A stretch of 64,000 nucleotides of DNA from NCBI RefSeq assembly GCF_000264375.1, contig NZ_AJXW01000072.1:1-64000 (forward strand), written 5' to 3'. The notes under the pieces were generated by a model that saw nothing but the letters and a program-made list of their open reading frames with translations, did no database searches and was not told the origin of the DNA. Shown here piece by piece: positions 50,247-57,754 of the stretch; position 1 is the first letter of the stretch, and every line of letters starts with the position of its first letter. The DNA is from Rhodanobacter thiooxydans LCS2 (GTDB taxonomy: Bacteria > Pseudomonadota > Gammaproteobacteria > Xanthomonadales > Rhodanobacteraceae). The position numbers and the translations under genes are program-made.

Positions 50247-51170
50247 ATGTCCCTCGACGCCGCCACCCGCGAACGTATTGAAACCCTGCTCAAGGACCAC
50301 CGCGTGGTGCTGTTCATGAAGGGCAACCGCCAACAGCCGATGTGCGGCTTCTCCGCCGCCGCCACCAACACGCTGAACGAGCTGCTGCCCGAGTACCACA
50401 CGGTCAACGTCCTGGACGATCCGGAGATCCGCGAGGGCATCAAGGCCTACGGCGAATGGCCCACGATCCCGCAGCTGTACGTGGAAGGCGAACTCGTCGG
50501 TGGTGCCGACATCATCCGCCAGATGTACGGCAGCGGCGAGCTGCACGCGCTGTTCGGCATCGCCGCGCCGGACCGTACCCCACCGGAAATCACCGTCACC
50601 GATGCCGCCGCCGAGGCGATCCGCCAGGGCACTGCCGGCGCGCAGGGCATGGCGCTGCACCTGGAGATCGGCCCCGACCACAGCGCCGGCTTCCAGCTGG
50701 CGCCGGCCGGCGAACACGACATCGTGGCCGCGGCGAACGGGCTGGAAATCCACTTCGACCCGGCCAGCGCGCAGCGCGCGAAGGGCGTCGTGATCGACTG
50801 GGTCTCCACCGTGCAGGGCGAGGGCCTCAGCCTGAAGTTCCCCGGCGCCGTCGAGATCAAGTCGCTCAGCGTGCAGCAGCTGCAGCAGCGCCTGGCCGCC
50901 AACGACATCACCCTGGTCGACGTGCGCCCCGCCGCCGGCCGCGCCATGGCCGCGCCGCTGGCGCAGGCGCGGGTGCTGGAAGAGGAAGGCTACGAAAACC
51001 TGGCCAGCCTGCCGAAAGACACCGCGCTGGCCTTCATCTGCCACCATGGCATGTCCAGCCGCGCCATGGCCGAACGCTTCGCCGCGCACGGCTTCAGCAA
51101 CCTGCACAATGTGGAAGGCGGCATGGATGCGTGGGCCAGTGAGATCGACCCGGGCATGCCATGCTACTGA
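50247..51170 (+). CDS. Monothiol glutaredoxin fused to degenerate IscA-like and rhodanese domains
   Basis: 307 residues from ATG 50247, CGGAG six bases upstream. Domain 1 (1-103) is a Grx4-type monothiol glutaredoxin with CGFS, Cys33, and the Fe-S/glutathione-binding WPTIPQLYVEGELVGG. Domain 2 (about 108-196) aligns with A-type Fe-S carriers (ITVTDAAAEAIR, VIDWV), but all three cluster cysteines are missing. Domain 3 (about 200-307) is a rhodanese with the active-site loop FICHHGMSSRAMAE, Cys265. The combination suggests Fe-S cluster delivery linked to sulfur transfer. It is single-gene and ends in a strong terminator. Confidence 0.92.
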   Translation: MSLDAATRERIETLLKDHRVVLFMKGNRQQPMCGFSAAATNTLNELLPEYHTVNVLDDPEIREGIKAYGEWPTIPQLYVEGELVGGADIIRQMYGSGELHALFGIAAPDRTPPEITVTDAAAEAIRQGTAGAQGMALHLEIGPDHSAGFQLAPAGEHDIVAAANGLEIHFDPASAQRAKGVVIDWVSTVQGEGLSLKFPGAVEIKSLSVQQLQQRLAANDITLVDVRPAAGRAMAAPLAQARVLEEEGYENLASLPKDTALAFICHHGMSSRAMAERFAAHGFSNLHNVEGGMDAWASEIDPGMPCY

Positions 51171-51195
51171 GCGGCATCGCAGCCGGCTGACACAG

Positions 51196-51223
51196 GAAAA
51201 CGGCGCCTGGAGGCGCCGTTTTC
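51196..51223. terminator. Bidirectional Rho-independent terminator
   Basis: Perfect 12-base stem GAAAACGGCGCC (51196-51207) and GGCGCCGTTTTC (51212-51223), loop TGGA. It serves the glutaredoxin fusion and, on the other strand, the TPR-hydroxylase gene ending at 51246. Confidence 0.9.
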
Positions 51224-51245
51224 ACTGGGGCCGATGCGGCGCCGA

Positions 51246-52571
51246 TCAGGCAGGGCCGGCAGGCAGCTCGCACGACGCGTTGAAGTCGCCGATGGTCTCG
51301 ACCAGGTCGGTGACCGCCGCCTGCTCCGCCTCGGTCAGGTCGGGGTTCCAGCTGTCCAGAATCAGCACCACGCGGGTGAACTGACTGCGGTTCCAGGCCT
51401 CGTGCTCGAAGGTGTCGTCGAACGTGACGCAACTTCCCTCGCGCCAGGAATGGATCTGCCCGCCCACGCGCAGCGCGCAGTCGGACGGCACGATCAGCGG
51501 CAGGTGGGTGACCAGGCGGGTGTTGGTCACGCCGCGGTGCGGCAGGATATGGGTGCCCGGGCGCAGTACCGAAAACAGCGCTTCCGGCGCATGGTCGCGG
51601 ATGCGTACCAGCGGCACCGCATCCAGCAGGGCGCTGGTGCGCGGGCAGGCGGCGCAATGGTCCTCGTAGCGGTCGCCATGGCGATGGAAGAAGTAGGCAT
51701 CCCATGCGGCGGCGTGGCCATCCGACCCACGCAGCATCGACTGCGCCTGGGCGGGGTCGTCCACGCCGAGGAAGGACTCCAGCGGCTGCTCGCCCGCCAG
51801 CACGCCCAGCAGTTCTTCGCGCACCGCCGCGGCGGCCGCCTCCAGCGTCTCGTGCCAGGGGAAGCGCTCGCGCGGATAGAACGGCTGGCTGGGAACGTCG
51901 GGAAAATAGAGGAACAGCGGACGCTGGCGCGGATCGATCGACGGCATCGGCTCCAGCCCGAGATGGATCGCCAGCGCACGATCCACCCGGCGCAGCTCGG
52001 AGCGGCCGTAGCGCTCGCGCAACGGCTCCAGCGCCGCATCGAACAGGCGCCTGCGCCCGGCATTGGCGTAACTCATTGCGTATTTCACCGACTCGCGCAG
52101 GCCGGGCGCGGTGGTCGCGTCACTGAGCCAGCGGCCCTGCTCCTGCGCACTGCGCACGGCCATGAAATAGGCGGCCAGCGCCTGCTCTGCCCGCCCCAGC
52201 TGCTCCAGCGCGATACCCAGGCGCAACCGCGCCAGGAACATGTGCGGCGCTGCCGCCAGCGCCCGTTGCAGGTGGCTGGCGGCGGCATCGAAGTCGCCGC
52301 TGGCAAGATGCACGTTGCCCAGCTGGTGAGCCACGCCGGGATGGTCGGGATGCGCCCGCTCGGCCCGGTTCAGCAGCAGCAAGGCCTGCGGCGCGTTGCG
52401 CCGGGCCAGCTCGCGGTCGGCCAGGAAGATCAGTGCGTCGGCATCATCGGGCTCGTGCTCGAGCAATTGCCGACAGGAGGATTCCGCCGCCGCCATCTGT
52501 CCGCCCTGCAACTGCGCGCGAACGGCCTCCCGCAATGACGACACTGGGTCGGACGTAGGGGAAACGCTCAT
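51246..52571 (-). CDS. TPR protein with aspartyl/asparaginyl beta-hydroxylase domain
   Basis: 441 residues from ATG 52569-52571 (MSVSPTSDPVSSLRE). The N-terminal half has several tetratricopeptide repeats (about 10-190). The C-terminal domain (about 255-425) is the AspH family of Fe(II)/2-oxoglutarate oxygenases: a facial triad including HILPHRGVTN near residue 339, the 2-oxoglutarate-binding TRLVTHLPLIVP, and FDDTFEHEAWNRS with the distal His. It should hydroxylate Asp or Asn beta-carbons in a protein or peptide. It is divergent from the TPR-sulfotransferase genes across 118 bases and surely belongs to the same locus. Confidence 0.88.
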   Translation of the reverse strand: MSVSPTSDPVSSLREAVRAQLQGGQMAAAESSCRQLLEHEPDDADALIFLADRELARRNAPQALLLLNRAERAHPDHPGVAHQLGNVHLASGDFDAAASHLQRALAAAPHMFLARLRLGIALEQLGRAEQALAAYFMAVRSAQEQGRWLSDATTAPGLRESVKYAMSYANAGRRRLFDAALEPLRERYGRSELRRVDRALAIHLGLEPMPSIDPRQRPLFLYFPDVPSQPFYPRERFPWHETLEAAAAAVREELLGVLAGEQPLESFLGVDDPAQAQSMLRGSDGHAAAWDAYFFHRHGDRYEDHCAACPRTSALLDAVPLVRIRDHAPEALFSVLRPGTHILPHRGVTNTRLVTHLPLIVPSDCALRVGGQIHSWREGSCVTFDDTFEHEAWNRSQFTRVVLILDSWNPDLTEAEQAAVTDLVETIGDFNASCELPAGPA

Positions 52572-52689
52572 CGATGGTGCTCCGCGGGTTGTGCCATGCC
52601 ACAGCTGCCCGAACCAAGCGGACCGTGGTCGAGCAGGCATAATAGCCGTTCGCGGCGCGGCCGCGCCCACCACACATCACGGAGCCCGG

Positions 52690-54267
52690 ATGTCGGCACG
52701 ACTGCATGGCCTCACCCCTGACCTGACGCGGGCCGTATCCGCCGTCGCGCGGGCGCTCGACGACGGCCGTCTCGATGTCGCGATCGCACGCATGGCGCCG
52801 CTGCTCGCGAGCCAGCCCGATCATCCCGAAGTGCAGCGCCTGCACGCCGGCATCCTGGGCATGCAGGGGCGCCACCAGGAAGCCATCGCCCTGATGCGCA
52901 CGGCACTCGCCGGCCAGCCGGACGACCCGGTCTACCTCAACACGCTGGCCACCCTGCTCGGCCAGGCCGGCGAATACGATGGCGCCATCGATGCCCTGCA
53001 GGCCGCCTGCCGGCTGCAGCCGGACATGGCGCTGGCCTGGTACAACCTCGGCGTCATGCTGACCCGCAGCGTGCGCAACGACGAGGCCGAGGCCGCCCTG
53101 CGCCGCGCGGTGGAGCTCGACCCGCACGCCACCGACGCACGCGCGCTGCGGGCGGACATGCTGCGCATGCGCGGGCAACCGGCCGAAGCCGCCGCCGAAT
53201 ACCGCCGCGTGCTGGCCGAACGGGCATGGGCCGGCATGGCGTGGTGGGGGCTGGCCGACCTCAAGACCACGCGCATGGGCGAGGCCGACGTCGCCGCCAT
53301 GCAGGCCGCATTGCGGGAACCGCGCGCCACCGACGACGACCGCATCGCGATCGGCTTCGCGCTGGCGCGCGCGCTGGACGACCAGGGCCAGTACGCCGAA
53401 TCACTGCAGGCGATCGCCACGGCAAACACCATCGCGCGGCGGCGCCAGCAATGGAACGCCGCCGGCTACTCGGCGGCGATCGGCGCCCTGGCGGCGGCCT
53501 TCGATCCGCCGCCGGCGGGCGCGGACGAGCCCGGCCTGGGGCACGAGGTGATCTTCATCGTCGGCCTGCCGCGGTCCGGCTCCACGCTCGCCGAGCAGAT
53601 CCTCGCCTCGCATCCGCAGGTGGAGGGCACCGGCGAGCTGCCGGACCTGCCGCAGGTGCTGGCCGAGGAGTCGCGTCGGCGCGGGCAGCCGTTTCCGCGC
53701 TGGGTGCCGCACATGCAGCCCGCCGACTGGTCGCGACTCGGCCACCGCTATCTCGAACGCACGGCCCATTGGCGCAAGCACCGCCCGCGCTTCACCGACA
53801 AGTTGCCGAGCAACTGGATCTATGCCGAAGCCATCCGCGCCATGCTGCCGGGAGCGCGCATCGTCGGCTGCCGTCGCGACGCGCTGGAGACCTGCTTCTC
53901 CTGTTATCGCCAGCGCCTGGACAACAACGAGTACAGCCGCGACTTCGGCGACCTGGCCAGTTTCTGGCGCGACTGCGACCGCAGTCTGCAGCGGCTCGCC
54001 GGGCGCCATCCGCGGGCGGTGCTGCTGCACGACTACGAGGCGCTGCTGGCCGAGCCGGAAGCCCGCATCCGCGCCTTGCTGGACTTCTGCGGGCTGCCGT
54101 TCAACCCGGCCTGCCTGAGTTTCCATGAAAACACCCGCGAGGTGCGCTCGCCCAGCGCCAGCCAGGTGCGCCAGCCGCTGCGCGGCGACACCGCGCACAG
54201 CACACGCTATGGCGCCTTGCTCGACCCGCTGCGCACGGCGCTCGACCTGCCGCCCTGGCCGGTCTGA
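52690..54267 (+). CDS. TPR-sulfotransferase 1
   Basis: 525 residues from ATG 52690 with GGAG five bases upstream. About six TPR units (about 15-250) precede a sulfotransferase domain. The 5'-phosphosulfate loop is FIVGLPRSGSTLAEQIL, near residue 290, followed by a conserved Glu in the GTGELPDL turn at the position of the catalytic Glu of tyrosylprotein sulfotransferases. The 3'-phosphate motif is RIVGCRRDALETCFSCY. The likely reaction is PAPS-dependent sulfation of a peptide or protein, with the TPRs choosing the target. It is followed 20 bases later by sulfotransferase 2. Confidence 0.88.
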   Translation: MSARLHGLTPDLTRAVSAVARALDDGRLDVAIARMAPLLASQPDHPEVQRLHAGILGMQGRHQEAIALMRTALAGQPDDPVYLNTLATLLGQAGEYDGAIDALQAACRLQPDMALAWYNLGVMLTRSVRNDEAEAALRRAVELDPHATDARALRADMLRMRGQPAEAAAEYRRVLAERAWAGMAWWGLADLKTTRMGEADVAAMQAALREPRATDDDRIAIGFALARALDDQGQYAESLQAIATANTIARRRQQWNAAGYSAAIGALAAAFDPPPAGADEPGLGHEVIFIVGLPRSGSTLAEQILASHPQVEGTGELPDLPQVLAEESRRRGQPFPRWVPHMQPADWSRLGHRYLERTAHWRKHRPRFTDKLPSNWIYAEAIRAMLPGARIVGCRRDALETCFSCYRQRLDNNEYSRDFGDLASFWRDCDRSLQRLAGRHPRAVLLHDYEALLAEPEARIRALLDFCGLPFNPACLSFHENTREVRSPSASQVRQPLRGDTAHSTRYGALLDPLRTALDLPPWPV

Positions 54268-54287
54268 CCGCATCCGCGGAAGCGCCC

Positions 54288-55835
54288 ATGACGCCGACCT
54301 CGCCTGCACTTCCGGATGAGCAGCTGTCGCTGCAAGCCGCGCAGGCGCAGGTCTTGCGCGGCGACGTGGCGGCTGCAGCGAGTACGCTGGAAGCGGCCGT
54401 CGCCGCGCATCCCGAATCCGACGAGCTTGCGCTGGCGCTCGCCGGCCTGGCGATCCAGCGCGGCGATCGACGCGGCGCCGAACGGCGCCTGCGAGGCATC
54501 CTGCAGCGCGCGCCGGGCCATCTGCCCGCCGCCTTCGTGCTGGCGCGCCTGCTGCGCGAGCAGGGCCGGATGGTGGCTGCCGGCGAGGTGCTGACCGGCG
54601 CCTGCACGGCCAGCACCGCCAGTATGGAGCAGCGGCTCACCGCGGTGGAGTTGCTCGACGACTGCGGGCGCCAGGCGCAGGCGCTGCAGCTGTGCACGGA
54701 CGCCTTCGCCCGCGGCCTCGACGATCCCCGCCTGCGTGCGCACGCCGGCGCGCTGGCGTCGCAACTGGGACGTTTCGACGAGGCACGCCTGCATCAGCAG
54801 GCAGCGCTGGCTGGCAGCCCGCTGGCGCTGGAATGGCACGTCCCGCTCGGCCTGGCCGGCCTGCAGCGCTACCGCGACCGCCAGCATCCAGACCTCGCGC
54901 TGTTTGAACATTACCTGGCGCGCAACGATCTGAGCCCGCACGCGCGCAGCGGTCTGCTGTTCGCGTTGGGCAAGGCCTGCGACGATCTCGGCGAGCATGC
55001 CCGCGCCGCCGCCGCCTGGGCCGAGGCCAACCGCATGGTGCGCGAGCGGCAGCCATGGAACCGCAAGGCATGGCGGCGCAGCGTGGAACTGCGGCTGGCG
55101 CGGCCGGCGCCGCCCGTCCAGCCGGATACGGGCCACGACTGGACGCCCATCTTCATCGTGGGCATGCCGAGGTCCGGCAGCACGCTGCTGGCCGAACAGC
55201 TGGCCCGGCACCCGGCGGTGCGGCATCGCGGGGAGCTGCCCTGGCTGCCGACGCTGGCACCGCGCCTGGATGCCATCGCCTCGGACCGCGAACGCGCCGC
55301 GCAGATGCCGCTGGCCGCCGCGGCCTATACGGCGCAACTGGTGCAGGACGATGCCCCGGCGCGCTGGTACATCGACAAGCAGCCGCACAACGACATGCAC
55401 GTGGACCTGATCCTCGCGCTGTTCCCGCAGGCGCGGGTGATCCATTGCCGCCGCAACGCCCGCGACAACGCGCTCTCGCTGTGGATGCAGTCGTTCCATC
55501 CCGGCACGCAGGACTTTGCCTGTGATTTCGCCGACATCGCGGCGGTCATCCACGGCACGCGGCGGCTGATGGCGCACTGGCAACGGCGTTACCCGACCGC
55601 CGTGCGCGAAGTGCGTTATGAAGACCTGGTCGCCGACCCCGCCGCCTGCATCGGCGCCCTGGCCGACTGGCTCGGGCTGCCCGCTGCCATCCCGCCCGTG
55701 GCGCCCGGCCAGGAACGCGCCATCAACACGGCCAGCCTGTGGCAGGCGCGCCAGCCCGTGCACTCCCGCTCGGTGCAGCGTTGGCGCGCCTACGCCGCAC
55801 TGCTGCCGGAGCTTGCATGCATGGCGGACGACTGA
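54288..55835 (+). CDS. TPR-sulfotransferase 2
   Basis: 515 residues. TPR-like helical repeats (about 12-260) precede the sulfotransferase domain: the 5'-phosphosulfate loop is FIVGMPRSGSTLLAEQL near residue 290, the catalytic-Glu position is HRGELPWLP, the middle element is WYIDKQPHNDMHVDLI, and the 3'-phosphate motif is VIHCRRNARDNALSLWM. It is clearly paralogous to sulfotransferases 1 and 3 but well diverged, which suggests different targets or sites. It is in one operon with sulfotransferase 1 and ends 3 bases from the stop of the convergent sulfotransferase 3. Confidence 0.88.
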   Translation: MTPTSPALPDEQLSLQAAQAQVLRGDVAAAASTLEAAVAAHPESDELALALAGLAIQRGDRRGAERRLRGILQRAPGHLPAAFVLARLLREQGRMVAAGEVLTGACTASTASMEQRLTAVELLDDCGRQAQALQLCTDAFARGLDDPRLRAHAGALASQLGRFDEARLHQQAALAGSPLALEWHVPLGLAGLQRYRDRQHPDLALFEHYLARNDLSPHARSGLLFALGKACDDLGEHARAAAAWAEANRMVRERQPWNRKAWRRSVELRLARPAPPVQPDTGHDWTPIFIVGMPRSGSTLLAEQLARHPAVRHRGELPWLPTLAPRLDAIASDRERAAQMPLAAAAYTAQLVQDDAPARWYIDKQPHNDMHVDLILALFPQARVIHCRRNARDNALSLWMQSFHPGTQDFACDFADIAAVIHGTRRLMAHWQRRYPTAVREVRYEDLVADPAACIGALADWLGLPAAIPPVAPGQERAINTASLWQARQPVHSRSVQRWRAYAALLPELACMADD

Positions 55836-55838
55836 GGA

Positions 55839-57668
55839 TCAGCCGCCAGCGGACTCGTCGGCGTCCGCGACGGGATAGCCCCAGTGCCGGAGCATCGGGT
55901 CGAGGATCGGCAGCGCCGGGGCCAGCGCCTCGCGATAGCGCTTCCAGCGATCGAGCCCCTTGCGGTTCACCGGCTGGGTGACCTGCGCGTAGCTCGGCGT
56001 GGCGATGAAGCCCTTGTCGCGCGCGTGGCGATCGAAATGCAGCAGCGGCGTGGCGTCCTCCAGGCCGAGGAAGTCGGCGATGCGCCGCGTCTGCGCCGCC
56101 GGGTCGGCCACCAGGTCCTCATAGCGGGAAACGAACACGTTTGGCTGGAACAACGCCACGTCGTGCAGCCAGCATTCCATCGCCGTCACGTACGCGGTCG
56201 CCAGCTTCTCCATCGAGGCGCACGCCACGGCCAGCACGGCCGCACGGAAGTTCTGCATGTAGTTGCTGACCAGCACGTCGCACGGGTGGCGCAGTGCGAG
56301 GATGAACTTCGCCTCGGGGAACAGCCGGTAGATCAACGGCAGCCACAGCATGTTCAGCGGATTCTTGTCGACCAGCTGTGCACTCCAGTGCCGCTGGATC
56401 TTCGAGCAGACCAGGCTCACGTAGCCCTTGCGCAACTCGTCGCAAGCGTGCTGATCGAGCTTGTGCAGATCCTGCGGCACCACGATGCCGTGATCGGCAA
56501 GCTGGTCGGAAAGGATGGTGAAGAACGGCCGCTCGTCCATTGACTGCAGCGCCGGGTGGGCGTCGAGCATCAGTTCCAGCAGGGTCGTGCCCGAGCGCGG
56601 GTAGCCCACGATGAACACGGGGGAGCTCGCGCTGTCGGGCCCCTGCAGCACCGGCCAGCGTCGGAACTCCTCGGCGCCGATGCGTTCCACCGCGGCCGGA
56701 AGCACCGGCGCAGCGGGATCGAAGCGACGCGGCGCATTGTGCTTCAGCTCCTCGATCTGGCGCGCATGCGCCTCGTGCAGCGCGGCGATCGCACCGGGGT
56801 AATCGCGCAGCTTGTCGCAGGCCTCGGCCAGGGAAAAGAAATGCGCATAATCGTCGGACGTGCGCGGCCCGGCTTGCTCAAGCAGCCGCCGCGCCTGCTC
56901 GGTTTGCCCGCGTCGCAACGCCAGCTTCGCGCGCTGATGGACGATCTCCAACTGCGCCTCGGCATCCAGTGCCGGATGATTTCGCTCCACCTGGTCGAGC
57001 AGGGCCGCGCTGCCGTCGAGGTCGTTGACGCGTTCATAGACCGCGGCCAGCAACAGCCGCGCCGGGAGATGGCCGGGCGTGCGCCCCAGCAGCTCCTCCA
57101 GCAACACGCGGGCGATGTTCGCCTCGCCGAGCACCAGTTGCAGGTCGGCCAGTTCCAGCTGCAGCGCATCGTCCAGCGAGGTCCAGTCGCGCCAGGGACG
57201 GAGCAGTTCCTCCGCACGCGAGTCGCGGCAGGCCGAACAGGCGCGCGCAGCATGGATGCGTGCAGCCGGCGCTGCCGGATCCAGCGCGTGGGCGCGCAGC
57301 AGCGTGTCGCGGGCGGCCTGGTAATCCTTTCGTTCGAGCTGCAACAGGCCCAGGTTGGTCAGCTGCTCCCCGTTGTCGGGCGCCAGTGCGATCGAACGCA
57401 GGTAAGCGTTCTCAGCTTCCTGTACGCGCCCCGCCTCACGCAGCGCGGTCGCGTAATTGCCCCAGTGCAGCGAGTCGTCGGGATGCTTCTGCGCCAATGC
57501 CGCGTAAACCTCCAGCGCCTCGGCCAAACGGCCCTGCTGCTGCAAGCCGATCGCGAGAAAGAGGGCGAGGTCGGGATCGTCGGGACGGGCGGCCAGGGCC
57601 ACCCTTGAAAGGCGCTCCACCTCGGCCGGCCGGCCGGACTGCAGGGCGCTGAGAATGTCGTTGATCAC
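55839..57668 (-). CDS. TPR-sulfotransferase 3
   Basis: 609 residues, the longest of the three. Start GTG at 57666-57668 (MINDILSALQSG); no Shine-Dalgarno is visible, and a terminator with its T-tract ends about 12 bases upstream. Nine or so TPRs (about 1-320) are followed by VFIVGYPRSGTTLLELMLDAHP (in two pieces) near residue 350, a catalytic-Glu position in SMDERPFF, VDKNPLNMLWLPLI, and FILALRHPCDVLVSNYMQ. The LDAHP-to-Glu stretch is especially like eukaryotic tyrosylprotein sulfotransferase. It lies downstream of the TonB-dependent receptor on the same strand. Confidence 0.88.
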   Translation of the reverse strand: MINDILSALQSGRPAEVERLSRVALAARPDDPDLALFLAIGLQQQGRLAEALEVYAALAQKHPDDSLHWGNYATALREAGRVQEAENAYLRSIALAPDNGEQLTNLGLLQLERKDYQAARDTLLRAHALDPAAPAARIHAARACSACRDSRAEELLRPWRDWTSLDDALQLELADLQLVLGEANIARVLLEELLGRTPGHLPARLLLAAVYERVNDLDGSAALLDQVERNHPALDAEAQLEIVHQRAKLALRRGQTEQARRLLEQAGPRTSDDYAHFFSLAEACDKLRDYPGAIAALHEAHARQIEELKHNAPRRFDPAAPVLPAAVERIGAEEFRRWPVLQGPDSASSPVFIVGYPRSGTTLLELMLDAHPALQSMDERPFFTILSDQLADHGIVVPQDLHKLDQHACDELRKGYVSLVCSKIQRHWSAQLVDKNPLNMLWLPLIYRLFPEAKFILALRHPCDVLVSNYMQNFRAAVLAVACASMEKLATAYVTAMECWLHDVALFQPNVFVSRYEDLVADPAAQTRRIADFLGLEDATPLLHFDRHARDKGFIATPSYAQVTQPVNRKGLDRWKRYREALAPALPILDPMLRHWGYPVADADESAGG

Positions 57669-57694
57669 GGGAGAGGCAACTATCCAAAAAAGAA

Positions 57695-57721
57695 GAGCCG
57701 CGCGGGTTGCCCGCGCGGCTC
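57695..57721 (-). terminator. Terminator or attenuator between the receptor and sulfotransferase 3
   Basis: Perfect 12-base stem GAGCCGCGCGGG (57695-57706) and CCCGCGCGGCTC (57710-57721), loop of 3, followed on the minus strand by TTCTTTTTTGG. It ends the receptor transcript, yet the next gene starts about 27 bases on, so partial readthrough is needed or that gene has a promoter inside the receptor gene. Confidence 0.88.
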
Positions 57722-57754
57722 GTCAGCTTCAGCTACTCAGTACTGTCCAGTCAA

